Below are positions 1-8,647 of a stretch of DNA of 40,834 nucleotides, in pieces. Under the pieces are notes generated by a model. That model saw only the letters and a program-made list of their open reading frames with translations. It was not told where the DNA came from and ran no database searches. Source of the DNA: JANQGH01 sp039177555. GTDB lineage: Bacteria > Pseudomonadota > Alphaproteobacteria > DSM-16000 > Inquilinaceae. The stretch's first letter is position 1, and every line of letters starts with the position of its first letter. Made by a program: the position numbers and the translations under genes. Location of the stretch: the NCBI GenBank assembly GCA_039177555.1, contig JBCDFV010000038.1, positions 1-40,834 of the forward strand, read 5' to 3'.

Positions 1-125
1 GGATGCGCTTGGCTCAAAGGCGCAGCATCGATGACACATGGCAGCATCTCGGTAGCCTCATCGGCACCATCAAGCCACAGGAGTGCGCCAACTACTTCGC
101 TAACGCTGGATACGCTTCTAACTAA
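1..125 (+). CDS. IS630-family transposase, C-terminal 40 residues (partial)
   Basis: Reading from base 3, the frame is open to a TAA at 123-125 and encodes 40 residues that run off the left edge of the window. The last part, roughly IKPQECANYFANAGYASN, is the very characteristic ending of IS630-family DDE transposases (the 'T/KPxECANYFxNAGY' tail). The DDE catalytic residues lie outside the window. Whether the rest of the transposase is intact cannot be judged. Seen: the frame and the tail motif. Known: the family ending. The ATG at 3 is internal, not a start. Confidence 0.85.
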   Translation, partial: MRLAQRRSIDDTWQHLGSLIGTIKPQECANYFANAGYASN

Positions 126-138
126 AACGAAAACGCTC
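1..138 (+). mobile_element. Right end of an IS630-family insertion sequence
   Basis: The transposase stop is followed by only 13 bases before host sequence. Read inward on the minus strand, the end is TA then GAGCGTTTTCGTTTTAG, which looks like an IS630-type terminal inverted repeat. The TA at 139-140 would be the target duplication and sits in CTAG (138-141), a target favoured by parts of this family. The left end and its matching repeat are outside the window, so the boundary is inferred from the family's habits. Confidence 0.6.
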
Positions 139-1781
139 TAGGCGCCGCGCGCCTTGGAAACCACCGTGTCCGCATCGTCGGGCAGCTTGTCTGCCCTCCA
201 AGCGACGTGGCCGTCGGGGCGAACCAGAACGTAAGGCATCTTGTACGCTCCAATCATTGCCGGGTCATCAATCGCCACGACCTTGAGAGGAAGCCCGACG
301 GTTTGAGCGCTGTCGGCGAAGCTGTCCGCCTCGGCAACATCGCCACCAAGCACTAATAGCGTAAACCCGTCCCCGAACAGATCCAACGACGAGCGCCCAT
401 CTGCCAGCCAGAGATGCGGCGCGCGGCTACCGGGCCAGGTTGAGGGGACGACGACGGCGGTGTCGTCCGGCGGTTCCTGGCTGCCGTCGGGCACGCAGAT
501 GGGGCTGTCGGCGTAGCGGTAGCCGAGATGGGTGCCGGCGGAGTTGAATTGGCGGGCGAGCCATTTGATTTTGGCCGCGAGCTCCGCGCGTAGGGCGTCG
601 CCTTCGGGGCCTTCGCGATCGATGTCGGGTGGCGTTTCGGCCATGATCAGGTCGATCTTGTCGGAATTGGTGGCCGAGATCAGCGAGTTGCGGATCGCGA
701 TCGGCTTGCGCTCGGCCTCGTAAGCATTCAGCAGGCGCGGGCCGCCCCAGCCGTGGAGCGTGCCGGCCAGTTTCCAAGCCAGGTCGCAGGCATCGCCGAT
801 GCCGGTGTTCATGCCGACGCCGCCGGTCGGGGCGAAAAGATGGGCGGTGTCGCCGGCCAGGAAGATGTTGCCGACCCGCCATTTGGCCGCGATCGATTGG
901 TGATGGTGCCAATGGGTGACGTCCAACAGGTCGAAGTCGAAGGCCTTGCCGACGGCGCGGGCCAGGACCAGCGCGGGGTCCAGATCCCGCGTCTCCTTGG
1001 CCGGGTCGAGGAAATAGTACTGATAGTTCCACAGTTCCTTGCCGTCGATGGCGGTGAAAACGCCGAAACTGTCGTCGGCGAACACGAAGTAGAGGTTGGC
1101 GACGCCGAGCCCGTGAACCTTCAGGAAATCTGGTGCCCGGAAGTAGAAGCTGGTATTGGCGCGCATGGCGCCGCGCCCGTTCATCGGGATGTTCAGTGCC
1201 TTGCGCACCCGGCTGGTACCGCCGTCGCAGGCAACCATGTAGCGGGCGCGGACTTGGCGTTGGCTGCTGTCTCGATCCGCCACGATGCTGGCCGTGACAC
1301 CGTCTTCATCCTGCTCGAAACCGTCCATCCGCCAGCCTCGCATGAAGGTCAGCGTCGGGGCCTGGCGCAGCGCCTCGTCGACCAGCACCGGCTCCAGATT
1401 CTGCTGGCCGATCTGGGTCTTGCCGTAGGGCGACCAGGCCAGCTCTCGAAAGCGCTTGGCGGCTTCCGGGTCCCGGTTGCGGACCTGGTTGATCGAGGGC
1501 GAGGTGAAGCGGTAAAGCTCCTGCTTCGCCAGCCTGGTGGCGAAGATGATGAAGTAGTTGTGTTCCGGCGGCAGGGCCTTGTCGTAGATCGCCGCGTCCA
1601 AGCCCCAACGCCGGAAAAGCTCCATCGAGCGGGCGCCGAGCAGGGTCGCCTTGGGGTGTTCCGTGGTCGTTTCGCGCCGCTCCACCAGGGTGCAGTCGAT
1701 GCCGCGCCTTGCCAGATCGATGGCCAGGGTCAGGCCGACGGGGCCGCCGCCGACGACCAGCACGGACGTTTCCAAAGCCAT
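138..1781 (-). CDS. FAD-dependent aromatic monooxygenase, PheA/TfdB type, with C-terminal thioredoxin-like domain
   Basis: Group A flavoprotein hydroxylase of 547 residues, the usual length for phenol/3-HPP hydroxylase relatives (MhpA, PheA, TfdB). It is expected to use NAD(P)H and O2 to hydroxylate an aromatic or heteroaromatic ring in the cytoplasm. Visible motifs: the dinucleotide fold GGGPVG (residues 11-16), a DG motif in ACDGGTSRVRK (D186-G187) and the second FAD motif LAGDTAHLFAPTGGVGMN (G310-D311). The C-terminal ~140 residues fit the thioredoxin-like domain of this family. The ATG at 1781 is chosen over an in-frame TTG at 1802 because GTGAGG lies 5-6 bases upstream. It is divergent from dctP, with an 18-bp palindrome 34 bases before the start. 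Its stop TAG overlaps the tip of the IS630 element. The substrate is unknown. Confidence 0.88.
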   Translation of the reverse strand: MALETSVLVVGGGPVGLTLAIDLARRGIDCTLVERRETTTEHPKATLLGARSMELFRRWGLDAAIYDKALPPEHNYFIIFATRLAKQELYRFTSPSINQVRNRDPEAAKRFRELAWSPYGKTQIGQQNLEPVLVDEALRQAPTLTFMRGWRMDGFEQDEDGVTASIVADRDSSQRQVRARYMVACDGGTSRVRKALNIPMNGRGAMRANTSFYFRAPDFLKVHGLGVANLYFVFADDSFGVFTAIDGKELWNYQYYFLDPAKETRDLDPALVLARAVGKAFDFDLLDVTHWHHHQSIAAKWRVGNIFLAGDTAHLFAPTGGVGMNTGIGDACDLAWKLAGTLHGWGGPRLLNAYEAERKPIAIRNSLISATNSDKIDLIMAETPPDIDREGPEGDALRAELAAKIKWLARQFNSAGTHLGYRYADSPICVPDGSQEPPDDTAVVVPSTWPGSRAPHLWLADGRSSLDLFGDGFTLLVLGGDVAEADSFADSAQTVGLPLKVVAIDDPAMIGAYKMPYVLVRPDGHVAWRADKLPDDADTVVSKARGA

Positions 1782-1794
1782 CGCAACCTCACCA

Positions 1795-1832
1795 TTGCCC
1801 AATGCGCTCAGAATTGTATTATGAATAATACA
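1795..1832. promoter_or_regulatory. 18-bp operator-like palindrome over divergent promoters (monooxygenase / dctP)
   Basis: TGTATTAT-GA-ATAATACA at 1815-1832 is a perfect 8-bp inverted repeat. Rightward, TTGCCC (1795-1800), 16 bases and TATTAT (1817-1822) form a candidate sigma70 promoter for dctP. Leftward, CATAAT inside the repeat is a candidate -10 for the monooxygenase. A repressor bound here would block both. The same half-sites and spacing recur at 12223-12240 and, weaker, at 14775-14792. Confidence 0.65.
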
Positions 1833-1897
1833 GGTGTGCCCGTCGATGGATAAGGTGGGCTGCCTTGATGGGCGAGGCTAAGCGAAGGGAGACGGCG

Positions 1898-2902
1898 ATG
1901 AAGCATTTCATGGTAGGGGCCGCGGCGGCGGCCATCTTGACCGGCGCAACGGTGGCGAGCGCGCAGGAGCATTCGATCCGGGTCGGCTCCTTCACGCCGG
2001 AGGGTGCCGTCGGCGTCCAGAACGTCATGATCCCGTGGATGGAGGCGGTTCAGGACGAACTCGGCGATCGGGTTGAACTGACCGGCTTTTGGGGCGGCAC
2101 GCTCGGCCCCGATCCGTTCGCCCAGTACGAACTCGTGCGCGATGGCGTGATCGATGTTGCGTGGATCCTGCCCGGTTATACGCCAGGCCAGTTCCCGCAA
2201 CTGCAGATTACCGAGCTGCCGTTCACCGTGCAGTCGGGCGAAGAGGCGTCGACGGTGGCCTGGCGCCTTTACGAGACGGGCTTGCTGGACGGCTTTGACG
2301 ATGTCCATGTGCTGTCCATCTGGACGCCGGACATCACCAATATCCATCTGACTGAGCCGGTTGAGGGTCTCAGTGACCTGGAGGGTTCAGCGCTGCGCAC
2401 GGCGGGCGCGACCCAGGCCCTGTTCGTCGAGGCGATCGATGCCGCCCCGCAAACGCTGGGCTCGGTCGAGGCCAATGAGGCCATGTTGCGCGGCACGATC
2501 GACGGCCAGCTTCAGGGCTGGACGGGCATGCGGACGTTCGGCGGTTTCGCCGTTGCCGACGCGACCTACATGGTGCCGCTGGGCGCCAGCCCGTTCCTTT
2601 TGTTGATGAACCTGGACACGTGGAACAGCCTGCCGGAAGACGTGCAGGAGGTGATGATGCGCCATGCCGGCGAAGGGCTGGGCGCCTATGGCGGCGGCCG
2701 CTATGACGCGATCACGCAAGACATCATCGCCGCCCAGCGCGAAGAAGGTCATGCCATCATTGAGGCCAGCCAGGACGACATCGCGGCCTATGCCGATCAG
2801 TACAGCGATGTCCACGACCGCTGGATCGAGCAGCACGACAATGGTCAGGAGATCTACGACACGTTCATCCAGCTGCTGAACGACTACCGCAGCGGCGGTT
2901 GA
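1898..2902 (+). CDS. dctP: TRAP transporter substrate-binding protein, DctP family
   Basis: Periplasmic binding protein of a tripartite ATP-independent transporter, which delivers carboxylate-type substrates to DctQM. The 334-residue precursor has a signal peptide with a cleavage site after VASA (about residue 22). The conserved family arginine that pairs with the substrate carboxylate is probably R167 in LEGSALRTAG. The ATG at 1898 is preferred over the TTG/ATG at 1865/1868 because AAGGGAG lies 6 bases before it and the signal peptide then starts directly with MKH. The small and large permease genes follow at once, so the three form an operon. The operator at 1815-1832 lies 66 bases upstream. 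A carboxylate or sulfonate ligand is inferred from the family; nothing more specific can be read. Confidence 0.92.
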   Translation: MKHFMVGAAAAAILTGATVASAQEHSIRVGSFTPEGAVGVQNVMIPWMEAVQDELGDRVELTGFWGGTLGPDPFAQYELVRDGVIDVAWILPGYTPGQFPQLQITELPFTVQSGEEASTVAWRLYETGLLDGFDDVHVLSIWTPDITNIHLTEPVEGLSDLEGSALRTAGATQALFVEAIDAAPQTLGSVEANEAMLRGTIDGQLQGWTGMRTFGGFAVADATYMVPLGASPFLLLMNLDTWNSLPEDVQEVMMRHAGEGLGAYGGGRYDAITQDIIAAQREEGHAIIEASQDDIAAYADQYSDVHDRWIEQHDNGQEIYDTFIQLLNDYRSGG

Positions 2903-2935
2903 TACCGCCTGGCCGGATAACCGGACCGACCGGCA

Positions 2936-3535
2936 ATGTCGTTCCTGTTGAGAACGCGGGGGCTGCTTGACAGGGTCACGCGGCTGGTGGCGATCGTTGG
3001 CTTCAGCGGCCTCGTCGTCATCAGCCTGCTGACCATGTATGACGGCATTGCGCGCTACACCGAACTGGCGCGCATCCCGGGCTTCAACGATTTCGGCGAG
3101 GTCATCTTCGCCGTCATCATCGCAAGCTGCTTTCCCGCAGGTTTGCTTAAGAACCAGAACATCACCATCACCGTCGTAGGCAAGCTGACCGGTCGACGCA
3201 GCCACGCGGTGCTGAGCCTGTTCGGCGCGATCGCAACGCTGGCGGTCTTCATTCTGTTCGCTTGGGCGCTTGGCCTTCGGGCCGACGGCCTGGCCGGGCG
3301 CGTGACCCAGACGGGCTACATGGCTGTCGCACCCTGGTGGTGGGCCACCTTCGTGCTGATCGTATCCGCAACCATGGTCCAGGTCTGGGTCGTGCTGGCG
3401 CGCTTCGCTGAGTTGGTGACCGGTGAGCCCCTGGTCGACGACCGTGGCGGCGCGACCGAGCATGGCATCGAGGAAGGCCTGATCGACGAAGGGGCCGAGC
3501 AGCACCCGGAGAGTTCCGGGGGGCGTTTCCGCTAG
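2936..3535 (+). CDS. dctQ: TRAP transporter small permease, DctQ family
   Basis: Small membrane subunit of 199 residues with four hydrophobic segments (about 15-40, 55-75, 95-120, 135-160), as usual for DctQ, which pairs with DctM in the inner membrane. The C-terminal ~35 residues are hydrophilic and acidic (EHGIEEGLIDEGAEQHPESSGG), longer than in many DctQ proteins. It starts 33 bases after dctP, and its TAG stop shares one base with the GTG start of dctM, indicating translational coupling. No Shine-Dalgarno stronger than ACCGAC lies before the ATG, which fits translation tied to dctP. Confidence 0.9.
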   Translation: MSFLLRTRGLLDRVTRLVAIVGFSGLVVISLLTMYDGIARYTELARIPGFNDFGEVIFAVIIASCFPAGLLKNQNITITVVGKLTGRRSHAVLSLFGAIATLAVFILFAWALGLRADGLAGRVTQTGYMAVAPWWWATFVLIVSATMVQVWVVLARFAELVTGEPLVDDRGGATEHGIEEGLIDEGAEQHPESSGGRFR

Positions 3536-4866
3536 TGGACGGGTTCACTCTCGCGATGGTCGGGCTGGCGGTCATGTTCGGCCTGATCCTGCTTCACGTG
3601 CCGATCGGCATTGCCATGGCCGGCGTCGGCTTTTGGGGTGTCGTCGAGTTCACCAACTGGCGCGCCGGCCTGTCCGTGGCCTCCAGCGAGGTCAGTTCGG
3701 CCATCGGCAATGAAGGCTTTGCGGTCATCGCCCTCTTCCTGTTGATGGGGGCGTTTGCCAGCGTGGCGGGCTTGTCGGCGGACATTTTCCGTATCGCCAA
3801 CGCCTTTGTCGGGCACAGGCGCGGCGGTCTGGCCCAGGCCACCGTCGCCGGCTGCGGCGGTTTCGGCGCGGTCTGCGGCTCGTCGGTGGCGACCACGGCG
3901 ACCATGGCGCGCATCGCCCTGCCGGAGATGACCCGGCGCAATTACCAGCCCCATTTCGCGGCCGGCGCGGTGGCGTCGGGGGGCACGCTCGGCATTCTGA
4001 TCCCGCCTTCGGTGATCATGGTGCTCTATGCCGTGCTGACCGAAAACTCGCCGCTGACCCTGTTCGCCGCCGGGCTGGTCCCGGGCCTGATTGCCATCGC
4101 TCTCTATTTCGTCGCCATTGAGATCTATGTGCGCATCTGGCCTGAGTCTGGTCCGGCGGCCAATCGGCTGAGCTGGGCGGAGCGCGGCCGGGCGGTGGCC
4201 CAGTCCTGGCGCGCGATCGTGATCATCGCGGCGGTTTCGGTCGGCATCTATTCCGGCATCTTCACGGTGATCGAGGCGGCCTCGGTCGGTGCCGGCCTGA
4301 CCCTGATCTTCGCGGTCCTGTCCGGCCGCATGACGCGCCGGATCTTTTTCGACAATCTCTTGGAGACCGCCGGCAATACCTGCCTGATCTTCGTCATCAT
4401 CATCGGCGCGAAGATCTTCCGCACCTTCATGGGCTACACCCGCGCGCCCGAGGCGCTGGTCGACTGGATCGAGATGATCGGGCTGGAGCCGTTCGCCATC
4501 ATCCTCGTCCTGCTGCTGATGTACATCATTCTGGGCAGCATCTTCGACACCGTCGCGGCGATGGTCATCACCCTGCCGTTCGTCTATCCGCTGGTGGTCG
4601 ACACGCTGGGCTACAACGCCATCTGGTGGGGCATCATGATGGTCATGGTGATGGAGGTCGGCATGATCACGCCGCCGATCGGCATCAACGTGTTCGTGCT
4701 GCACGCCGTCGCCAAGAATCTGACTCTGACTCAGATCTATCGCGGCATCTCGCCGTTCCTGATCGCCGACTTCATCCGACTGTTCTTGGTCGCGGCGATC
4801 CCCGCCTTGGCGCTTGCCTTGCCCGCCTGGCTCGGCTATCCGCTGGAATCCGCGGTGGTGCGCTAG
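3535..4866 (+). CDS. dctM: TRAP transporter large permease, DctM family
   Basis: Sodium- or proton-coupled channel subunit of 443 residues, the normal family length, with about 11-12 hydrophobic segments and typical DctM stretches: the small-residue loop CGGFGAVCGSSVATTATMARIALPEM near residues 105-130, SGGTLGILIPPSVIMVLYA, and PPIGINVFVLHAV towards the C-terminus. It starts with a GTG overlapping the dctQ stop. Its own TAG (4864-4866) overlaps the stop of the convergent ABC ATPase gene in a shared CTAG, leaving no room for an intergenic terminator. Together with dctPQ it makes a complete importer, probably for a carboxylate intermediate or substrate of the neighbouring enzymes. Confidence 0.93.
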   Translation: MDGFTLAMVGLAVMFGLILLHVPIGIAMAGVGFWGVVEFTNWRAGLSVASSEVSSAIGNEGFAVIALFLLMGAFASVAGLSADIFRIANAFVGHRRGGLAQATVAGCGGFGAVCGSSVATTATMARIALPEMTRRNYQPHFAAGAVASGGTLGILIPPSVIMVLYAVLTENSPLTLFAAGLVPGLIAIALYFVAIEIYVRIWPESGPAANRLSWAERGRAVAQSWRAIVIIAAVSVGIYSGIFTVIEAASVGAGLTLIFAVLSGRMTRRIFFDNLLETAGNTCLIFVIIIGAKIFRTFMGYTRAPEALVDWIEMIGLEPFAIILVLLLMYIILGSIFDTVAAMVITLPFVYPLVVDTLGYNAIWWGIMMVMVMEVGMITPPIGINVFVLHAVAKNLTLTQIYRGISPFLIADFIRLFLVAAIPALALALPAWLGYPLESAVVR

Positions 4867-5897
4867 CGATCGCGCCTGGGGTGTGCCCAGCGCACGCGGT
4901 CCGGCTCTATGGTTACCGTCACCTGTTCGCCGGGTGCGACGATCGCATCGCGGGCGACCAGAAGGCGGATCTTGGCATCCCCGACTCGAACGACGTAGCG
5001 CACCCGTGTGCCCATGAAGACGCGTGCCTCGACCACGCCCTGGAATGACAGGCCGTCGCCGCCAAGCCTCAGATCCTCTTGCCGCATGACCAGCAGGGAA
5101 GTGTCGTCCGGCGCTGAGATGTTCAGGACCTGACCATCGGCCAGCCGGACGGCGCTGGGGTCGCCAGACACTTCCACGACGTTGGCGGCGCCCAAGAAGT
5201 CGGCGGCGAACGGTGTGCCCGGGTCGTCGTAGATAACGTCGGCCGGCGCATCCCGTTCCACCGAACCGTCGCGCATCAGCACAACGCGGTCTGACAGGCT
5301 CAGCGCCTCCTCCTGGTCGTGGGTGACGAAGATGGTGGTCAGGCCCAGCCGGCGATGCAGGTCCTGCAGCTCGATCTGCATGTCTTCGCGCAGGCGGGCA
5401 TCGAGGTTTGACAAGGGCTCGTCCAGCAAGAGGACGCGCGGCTGATAGACAATGGCGCGTGCCAGGGCGACGCGCTGTTGCTGGCCGCCGGATAGCTGTC
5501 GTGGCCGGCTGTCCGCCAGATGGTCCAGCTTGACCAGAGCCAGGGCCTCATGGGCGCGCCGTCGCTGGTCGGCTGTGCTGGACGATCCCTGCATGCGCAG
5601 CGGGAAGCGGACATTGTCCAGCACGGTCATGTGCGGCAACAGCGCGTAGGACTGAAACATCATGGCGAGCTTGCGCGCTTCCGGCGGCAGCCGGGTCACG
5701 TCGCTGCCGTCGATCACCACGTTGCCGCCGTTGGGCGTTTCCAGACCGGCGATGATGCGCAGCAAGGTGGTCTTGCCACACCCTGAGGGACCCAGCAGCG
5801 AGACGAAGCTGCCGCGTTCGATCGACAGCGAAATGCCCCGCAGCGCCTCGAACGTGCCGAAGCGCTTGGTGATGTTGGAAAGCTCCAGAAAGCTCAT
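4863..5897 (-). CDS. ABC importer ATPase, PotA-like (polyamine/opine/iron family)
   Basis: Nucleotide-binding subunit of 344 residues. Walker A is GPSGCGKT (36-43), Q-loop Q82, signature LSGGQQQR (135-142), Walker B VLLLDEP with catalytic E160, H-loop H193. Residues from ~235 form the TOBE regulatory domain found in PotA, FbpC and related ATPases. It is the last gene of the minus-strand importer operon. Its ATG overlaps the upstream permease stop by 4 bases (ATGA), and its stop overlaps that of dctM. The ligand cannot be told from the ATPase. The two permeases and the binding protein place it in the spermidine/putrescine-type family, whose members also import other small nitrogen compounds. 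Confidence 0.92.
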   Translation of the reverse strand: MSFLELSNITKRFGTFEALRGISLSIERGSFVSLLGPSGCGKTTLLRIIAGLETPNGGNVVIDGSDVTRLPPEARKLAMMFQSYALLPHMTVLDNVRFPLRMQGSSSTADQRRRAHEALALVKLDHLADSRPRQLSGGQQQRVALARAIVYQPRVLLLDEPLSNLDARLREDMQIELQDLHRRLGLTTIFVTHDQEEALSLSDRVVLMRDGSVERDAPADVIYDDPGTPFAADFLGAANVVEVSGDPSAVRLADGQVLNISAPDDTSLLVMRQEDLRLGGDGLSFQGVVEARVFMGTRVRYVVRVGDAKIRLLVARDAIVAPGEQVTVTIEPDRVRWAHPRRDR

Positions 5898-6694
5898 CCG
5901 GCAACCCGCCTTAAGCCCAAGAACCGTTCGATGGCGACGATCAACAGGATGGTCAGAAGGATCATTAGGGTCGAGACGGCGGCCACCGCCGGTGTCGGTG
6001 AGAACTCAAGCTGACCGTAGATGCGCATGGGCAGCGTTTCGACGCCAGGCGAACGCAAGAACAGCGCCACCACCGCTTCGTCGAAGCTGACATTGAAGGC
6101 GAAGAAGCCGCCGGCGATGATGCCGGCCCGCGCCTGCGGCAGCACCACGAACCAGAGCCGCTGGAGTGGACGCGCGCCCATCGTCCGCGCCGCCTCCTCG
6201 ATCTGCGGGTCGGCGTCGGACAGCACCGCCGCCACCGTTCGCACGATGTAGGGCACGGTGATCACGGTATGTCCAACCCACAGGGCGACCAGGGACGGAC
6301 CGCCGAAATAGATCGACGCAACGATCAGAAGGCCGATGCCGAAAATGATCGTGGGCAGCACCAGGGGCGACAGGAACAGGGCGGATAGAACGGACGTTCC
6401 CGGCAACAGTCGGCGATGCAAAGCGATCGCGGCAGCTGTTCCGATCACGACCGATGAAGCCGTTACCGCCGTGGCCAGGATCAGGCTGGTGCGGGCGGCG
6501 TCCAGATACGCCGTCGAGGCCAGCACCTCGCCATACCAGCGCAGCGAAAAGCCTTGGGGCGGAAAGGTCAGGAAACTGCCGGCGGTGACCGACGCGGCCG
6601 CGACGATCGCCAGCGGCAGCAGCATGAAGACCAGGATCAGCAGCAGGATGAAGCCGCCGCCGATCAGCGCGCTTGCCGGAAAGCGCCTAACCAT
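5894..6694 (-). CDS. ABC importer inner-membrane permease, PotC-like
   Basis: Permease of 266 residues with six predicted membrane segments and the cytoplasmic EAA loop EEAARTMGARPLQRLWFVVLPQA (centred near residue 165), which couples to the ATPase. Length and order match PotC/YdcV proteins. The start overlaps the stop of the PotB-like gene by 8 bases, and the stop overlaps the ATPase start by 4, so the three are translationally coupled. It ends in a basic FLGLRRVAG tail. The ligand is unknown. Confidence 0.9.
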   Translation of the reverse strand: MVRRFPASALIGGGFILLLILVFMLLPLAIVAAASVTAGSFLTFPPQGFSLRWYGEVLASTAYLDAARTSLILATAVTASSVVIGTAAAIALHRRLLPGTSVLSALFLSPLVLPTIIFGIGLLIVASIYFGGPSLVALWVGHTVITVPYIVRTVAAVLSDADPQIEEAARTMGARPLQRLWFVVLPQARAGIIAGGFFAFNVSFDEAVVALFLRSPGVETLPMRIYGQLEFSPTPAVAAVSTLMILLTILLIVAIERFLGLRRVAG

Positions 6695-7547
6695 GGCGCC
6701 GCCTCGTCAACGCCAGATAGGGGATCAGCAGGCCGAGTACGGCCGCCAGCAGCAAGGTCGACTGCGCGGCCGCGAAATTCCAGTCAAGTGTGCTGGTTGC
6801 CTGCTGGTAAATCGCGCCCGCCATCACCGGCAGGCGCACGCCGCCGACCAGGTTCGGCGTGACGAACGAGCTGATCGACAGGGCGAAGACCAATAGAGAG
6901 CCGGATACCAAACCGGGCACGCTGAGCGGCAGGACCACGTGTCGAAGCGTCCGATAGAAGCCGGCCCCCATGGTCCGCGACGCCTCTTCCAAGTGAGGGT
7001 GGATCGTGCTGATCACGCCCAGCGTCGTCAGTGTCATGAACGGCAACAGCACCTGCACCATGGCGATGACGATGCCGGTCTCGGTGTGCAGCAAGGTGGC
7101 GTCGCGCGCGCCGAGGCCCGTCAGCGACAGCAAGTCAGCGACCGGGCCGCCGCGCCCCAGCGCGATGATCCAGCCAAAGGTGCGCACCACGACGCTGGTC
7201 ATCAGCGGCAGTACGGTGAGCAACAGCAGGGTGTAGCCGACAATGCGCGGGCTTCGTGCCACGACATAAGCCAGCGGAAAGCCGATCATCGCCGTTACCA
7301 GCGTGATGATCACGGACAAGCGAAAGGTCCGCCAGGCGACCCGCAAATAGTAGTCGTCTTCGAAGAACCGGGCGAAATTGGCCCAGATCGACAGCCCTTC
7401 CTCGGGCGGTACGATGCTGAGGACCAGGATTTGGCCAACGGGAAACAGAAAGGCGCCGATCAGCAAAGCCGCGCCGGGGCCAATCAGCAGGACCGATTCG
7501 CCGAAGGCCCCGGCGCCGCGCTCGGCCCGTCTCAACGGGTGCGGCAT
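6687..7547 (-). CDS. ABC importer inner-membrane permease, PotB-like
   Basis: Permease of 286 residues with six hydrophobic segments. The EAA loop is EEASRTMGAGFYRTLRHVVLPLS, matching PotB/YdcU proteins. The ATG at 7547 is chosen; a TTG directly before it (7550) is also possible, and no clear Shine-Dalgarno separates them. It lies 30 bases after the binding-protein gene and overlaps the PotC-like gene. With that gene it would form the heterodimeric channel of the importer. Confidence 0.9.
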   Translation of the reverse strand: MPHPLRRAERGAGAFGESVLLIGPGAALLIGAFLFPVGQILVLSIVPPEEGLSIWANFARFFEDDYYLRVAWRTFRLSVIITLVTAMIGFPLAYVVARSPRIVGYTLLLLTVLPLMTSVVVRTFGWIIALGRGGPVADLLSLTGLGARDATLLHTETGIVIAMVQVLLPFMTLTTLGVISTIHPHLEEASRTMGAGFYRTLRHVVLPLSVPGLVSGSLLVFALSISSFVTPNLVGGVRLPVMAGAIYQQATSTLDWNFAAAQSTLLLAAVLGLLIPYLALTRRRHG

Positions 7548-7577
7548 CAAGGCCGCACGCAGCCGACCGCGCCCTCG

Positions 7578-8603
7578 CTATTGCGCGATGGCACGGTTCC
7601 AGGCATCGGTCCAATCCGACCGCTGGGCGTTGACGACGACCGGGTCAAAGCGAACTAGATTGGCGGCGGCCTCGTCGCCATAGACAACCTGTCCCGCCAG
7701 ATCGACCGGCAGTTCGACCGTGCTGTTCGTCGGTGAGTAGCGCAGGGCCTCGGCCCAGCCGGCCTGGGCCGCCGCGCTGATCGACATGTCGACGAACGCG
7801 CGCGCCAACTCCTCGTTCGGCCGGCCGGCGACCACGTTGGCCGTGATATAGATGCCGGGCGAACCCTCCGCCGGCTGCACGAAGTCAATCGGCAAGCCCG
7901 CCTGCTGCAGCGTGTAGGCATAGTCCTGAGCGTACGCCTCCAGGCTGGTCGCTTCTTGGGCGAATGCCTGCTGGAACTCCGGCGACGAACTCAGGATCTG
8001 GGCGCCATTGTCCAGCAACTCGGTCACCGCATCGAGGCCCGGCTGAATGTCGTCCAACGTCCCGCCGCGCACCTGGTTCAACATCAACAGCGTCAGCAGG
8101 CCATAGGTATTGGTGATGTCCGCGATGGCGACGTCTTCGCCGTTTGAGGCCGAAAACAGGTCGTCCCAGCTCGTCGGTGCCGCCTCGCCATCGCTCAACA
8201 GCCCCAAGACGGCGACGGAGTAAACCGGACCCTGGCCTTGCTCCAACCCTTCGACCGCGAAGGGGTAGAGCTGGTCATAGTTGCTGAGCTGATCGGGCAT
8301 GATCGGCGCCAGCAGGCCTTCCGCCGCAGCCGTCACCTCCTGCCCGCCGGAGAAATGGATGACATCGAATTGCGGGTTTTCCGCCTGGGCGCGCAGCTGG
8401 GCTAAGGCGTCGGCCGAATAGGCGGTCACCACCTCGACCTCGACATTGTACATCTGCTCAAACGGCTCAATGACCAGCCGGCGGTGCGCTTCTTCGTACG
8501 CGCCGCCGAAGGAGTTGATCACGAAGGTCTCCTGCGCCATCGCGGTGCCGGCCAGCAGGCTGGCCGCGACGGCCACCAATGCGCCTTTCGATAGGTGTGT
8601 CAT
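7578..8603 (-). CDS. ABC importer periplasmic binding protein, PotD-like
   Basis: Binding protein of 341 residues with a signal peptide (MTHLSKGALVAVAASLLAGTAMA, cleaved before QETFVINSFGG). The mature N-terminus FVINSFGGAYEEAHRRLVIEPFEQ is the usual opening of the PotD/YdcS/iron(III)-type binding proteins. A good GGAGGGAC lies 7 bases before the ATG. It follows the DUF3830 gene by 44 bases and heads the permease/ATPase genes. It gives the importer its specificity, but specificity within this family (polyamines, thiamine, opines, phosphonates, iron) cannot be assigned by eye. The island context suggests a small organic nitrogen compound. Confidence 0.88.
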   Translation of the reverse strand: MTHLSKGALVAVAASLLAGTAMAQETFVINSFGGAYEEAHRRLVIEPFEQMYNVEVEVVTAYSADALAQLRAQAENPQFDVIHFSGGQEVTAAAEGLLAPIMPDQLSNYDQLYPFAVEGLEQGQGPVYSVAVLGLLSDGEAAPTSWDDLFSASNGEDVAIADITNTYGLLTLLMLNQVRGGTLDDIQPGLDAVTELLDNGAQILSSSPEFQQAFAQEATSLEAYAQDYAYTLQQAGLPIDFVQPAEGSPGIYITANVVAGRPNEELARAFVDMSISAAAQAGWAEALRYSPTNSTVELPVDLAGQVVYGDEAAANLVRFDPVVVNAQRSDWTDAWNRAIAQ

Positions 8604-8647
8604 GTTCTGTCCCTCCTCTCCCGTTCAAAAACGCAGTGCCGGCGCCG

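Noticed and set aside
753..1853. 366-codon plus-strand frame opposite monooxygenase 1
   Set aside because: The minus-strand FAD monooxygenase is certain from three flavin motifs; the plus frame has no motif and runs across the operator region.
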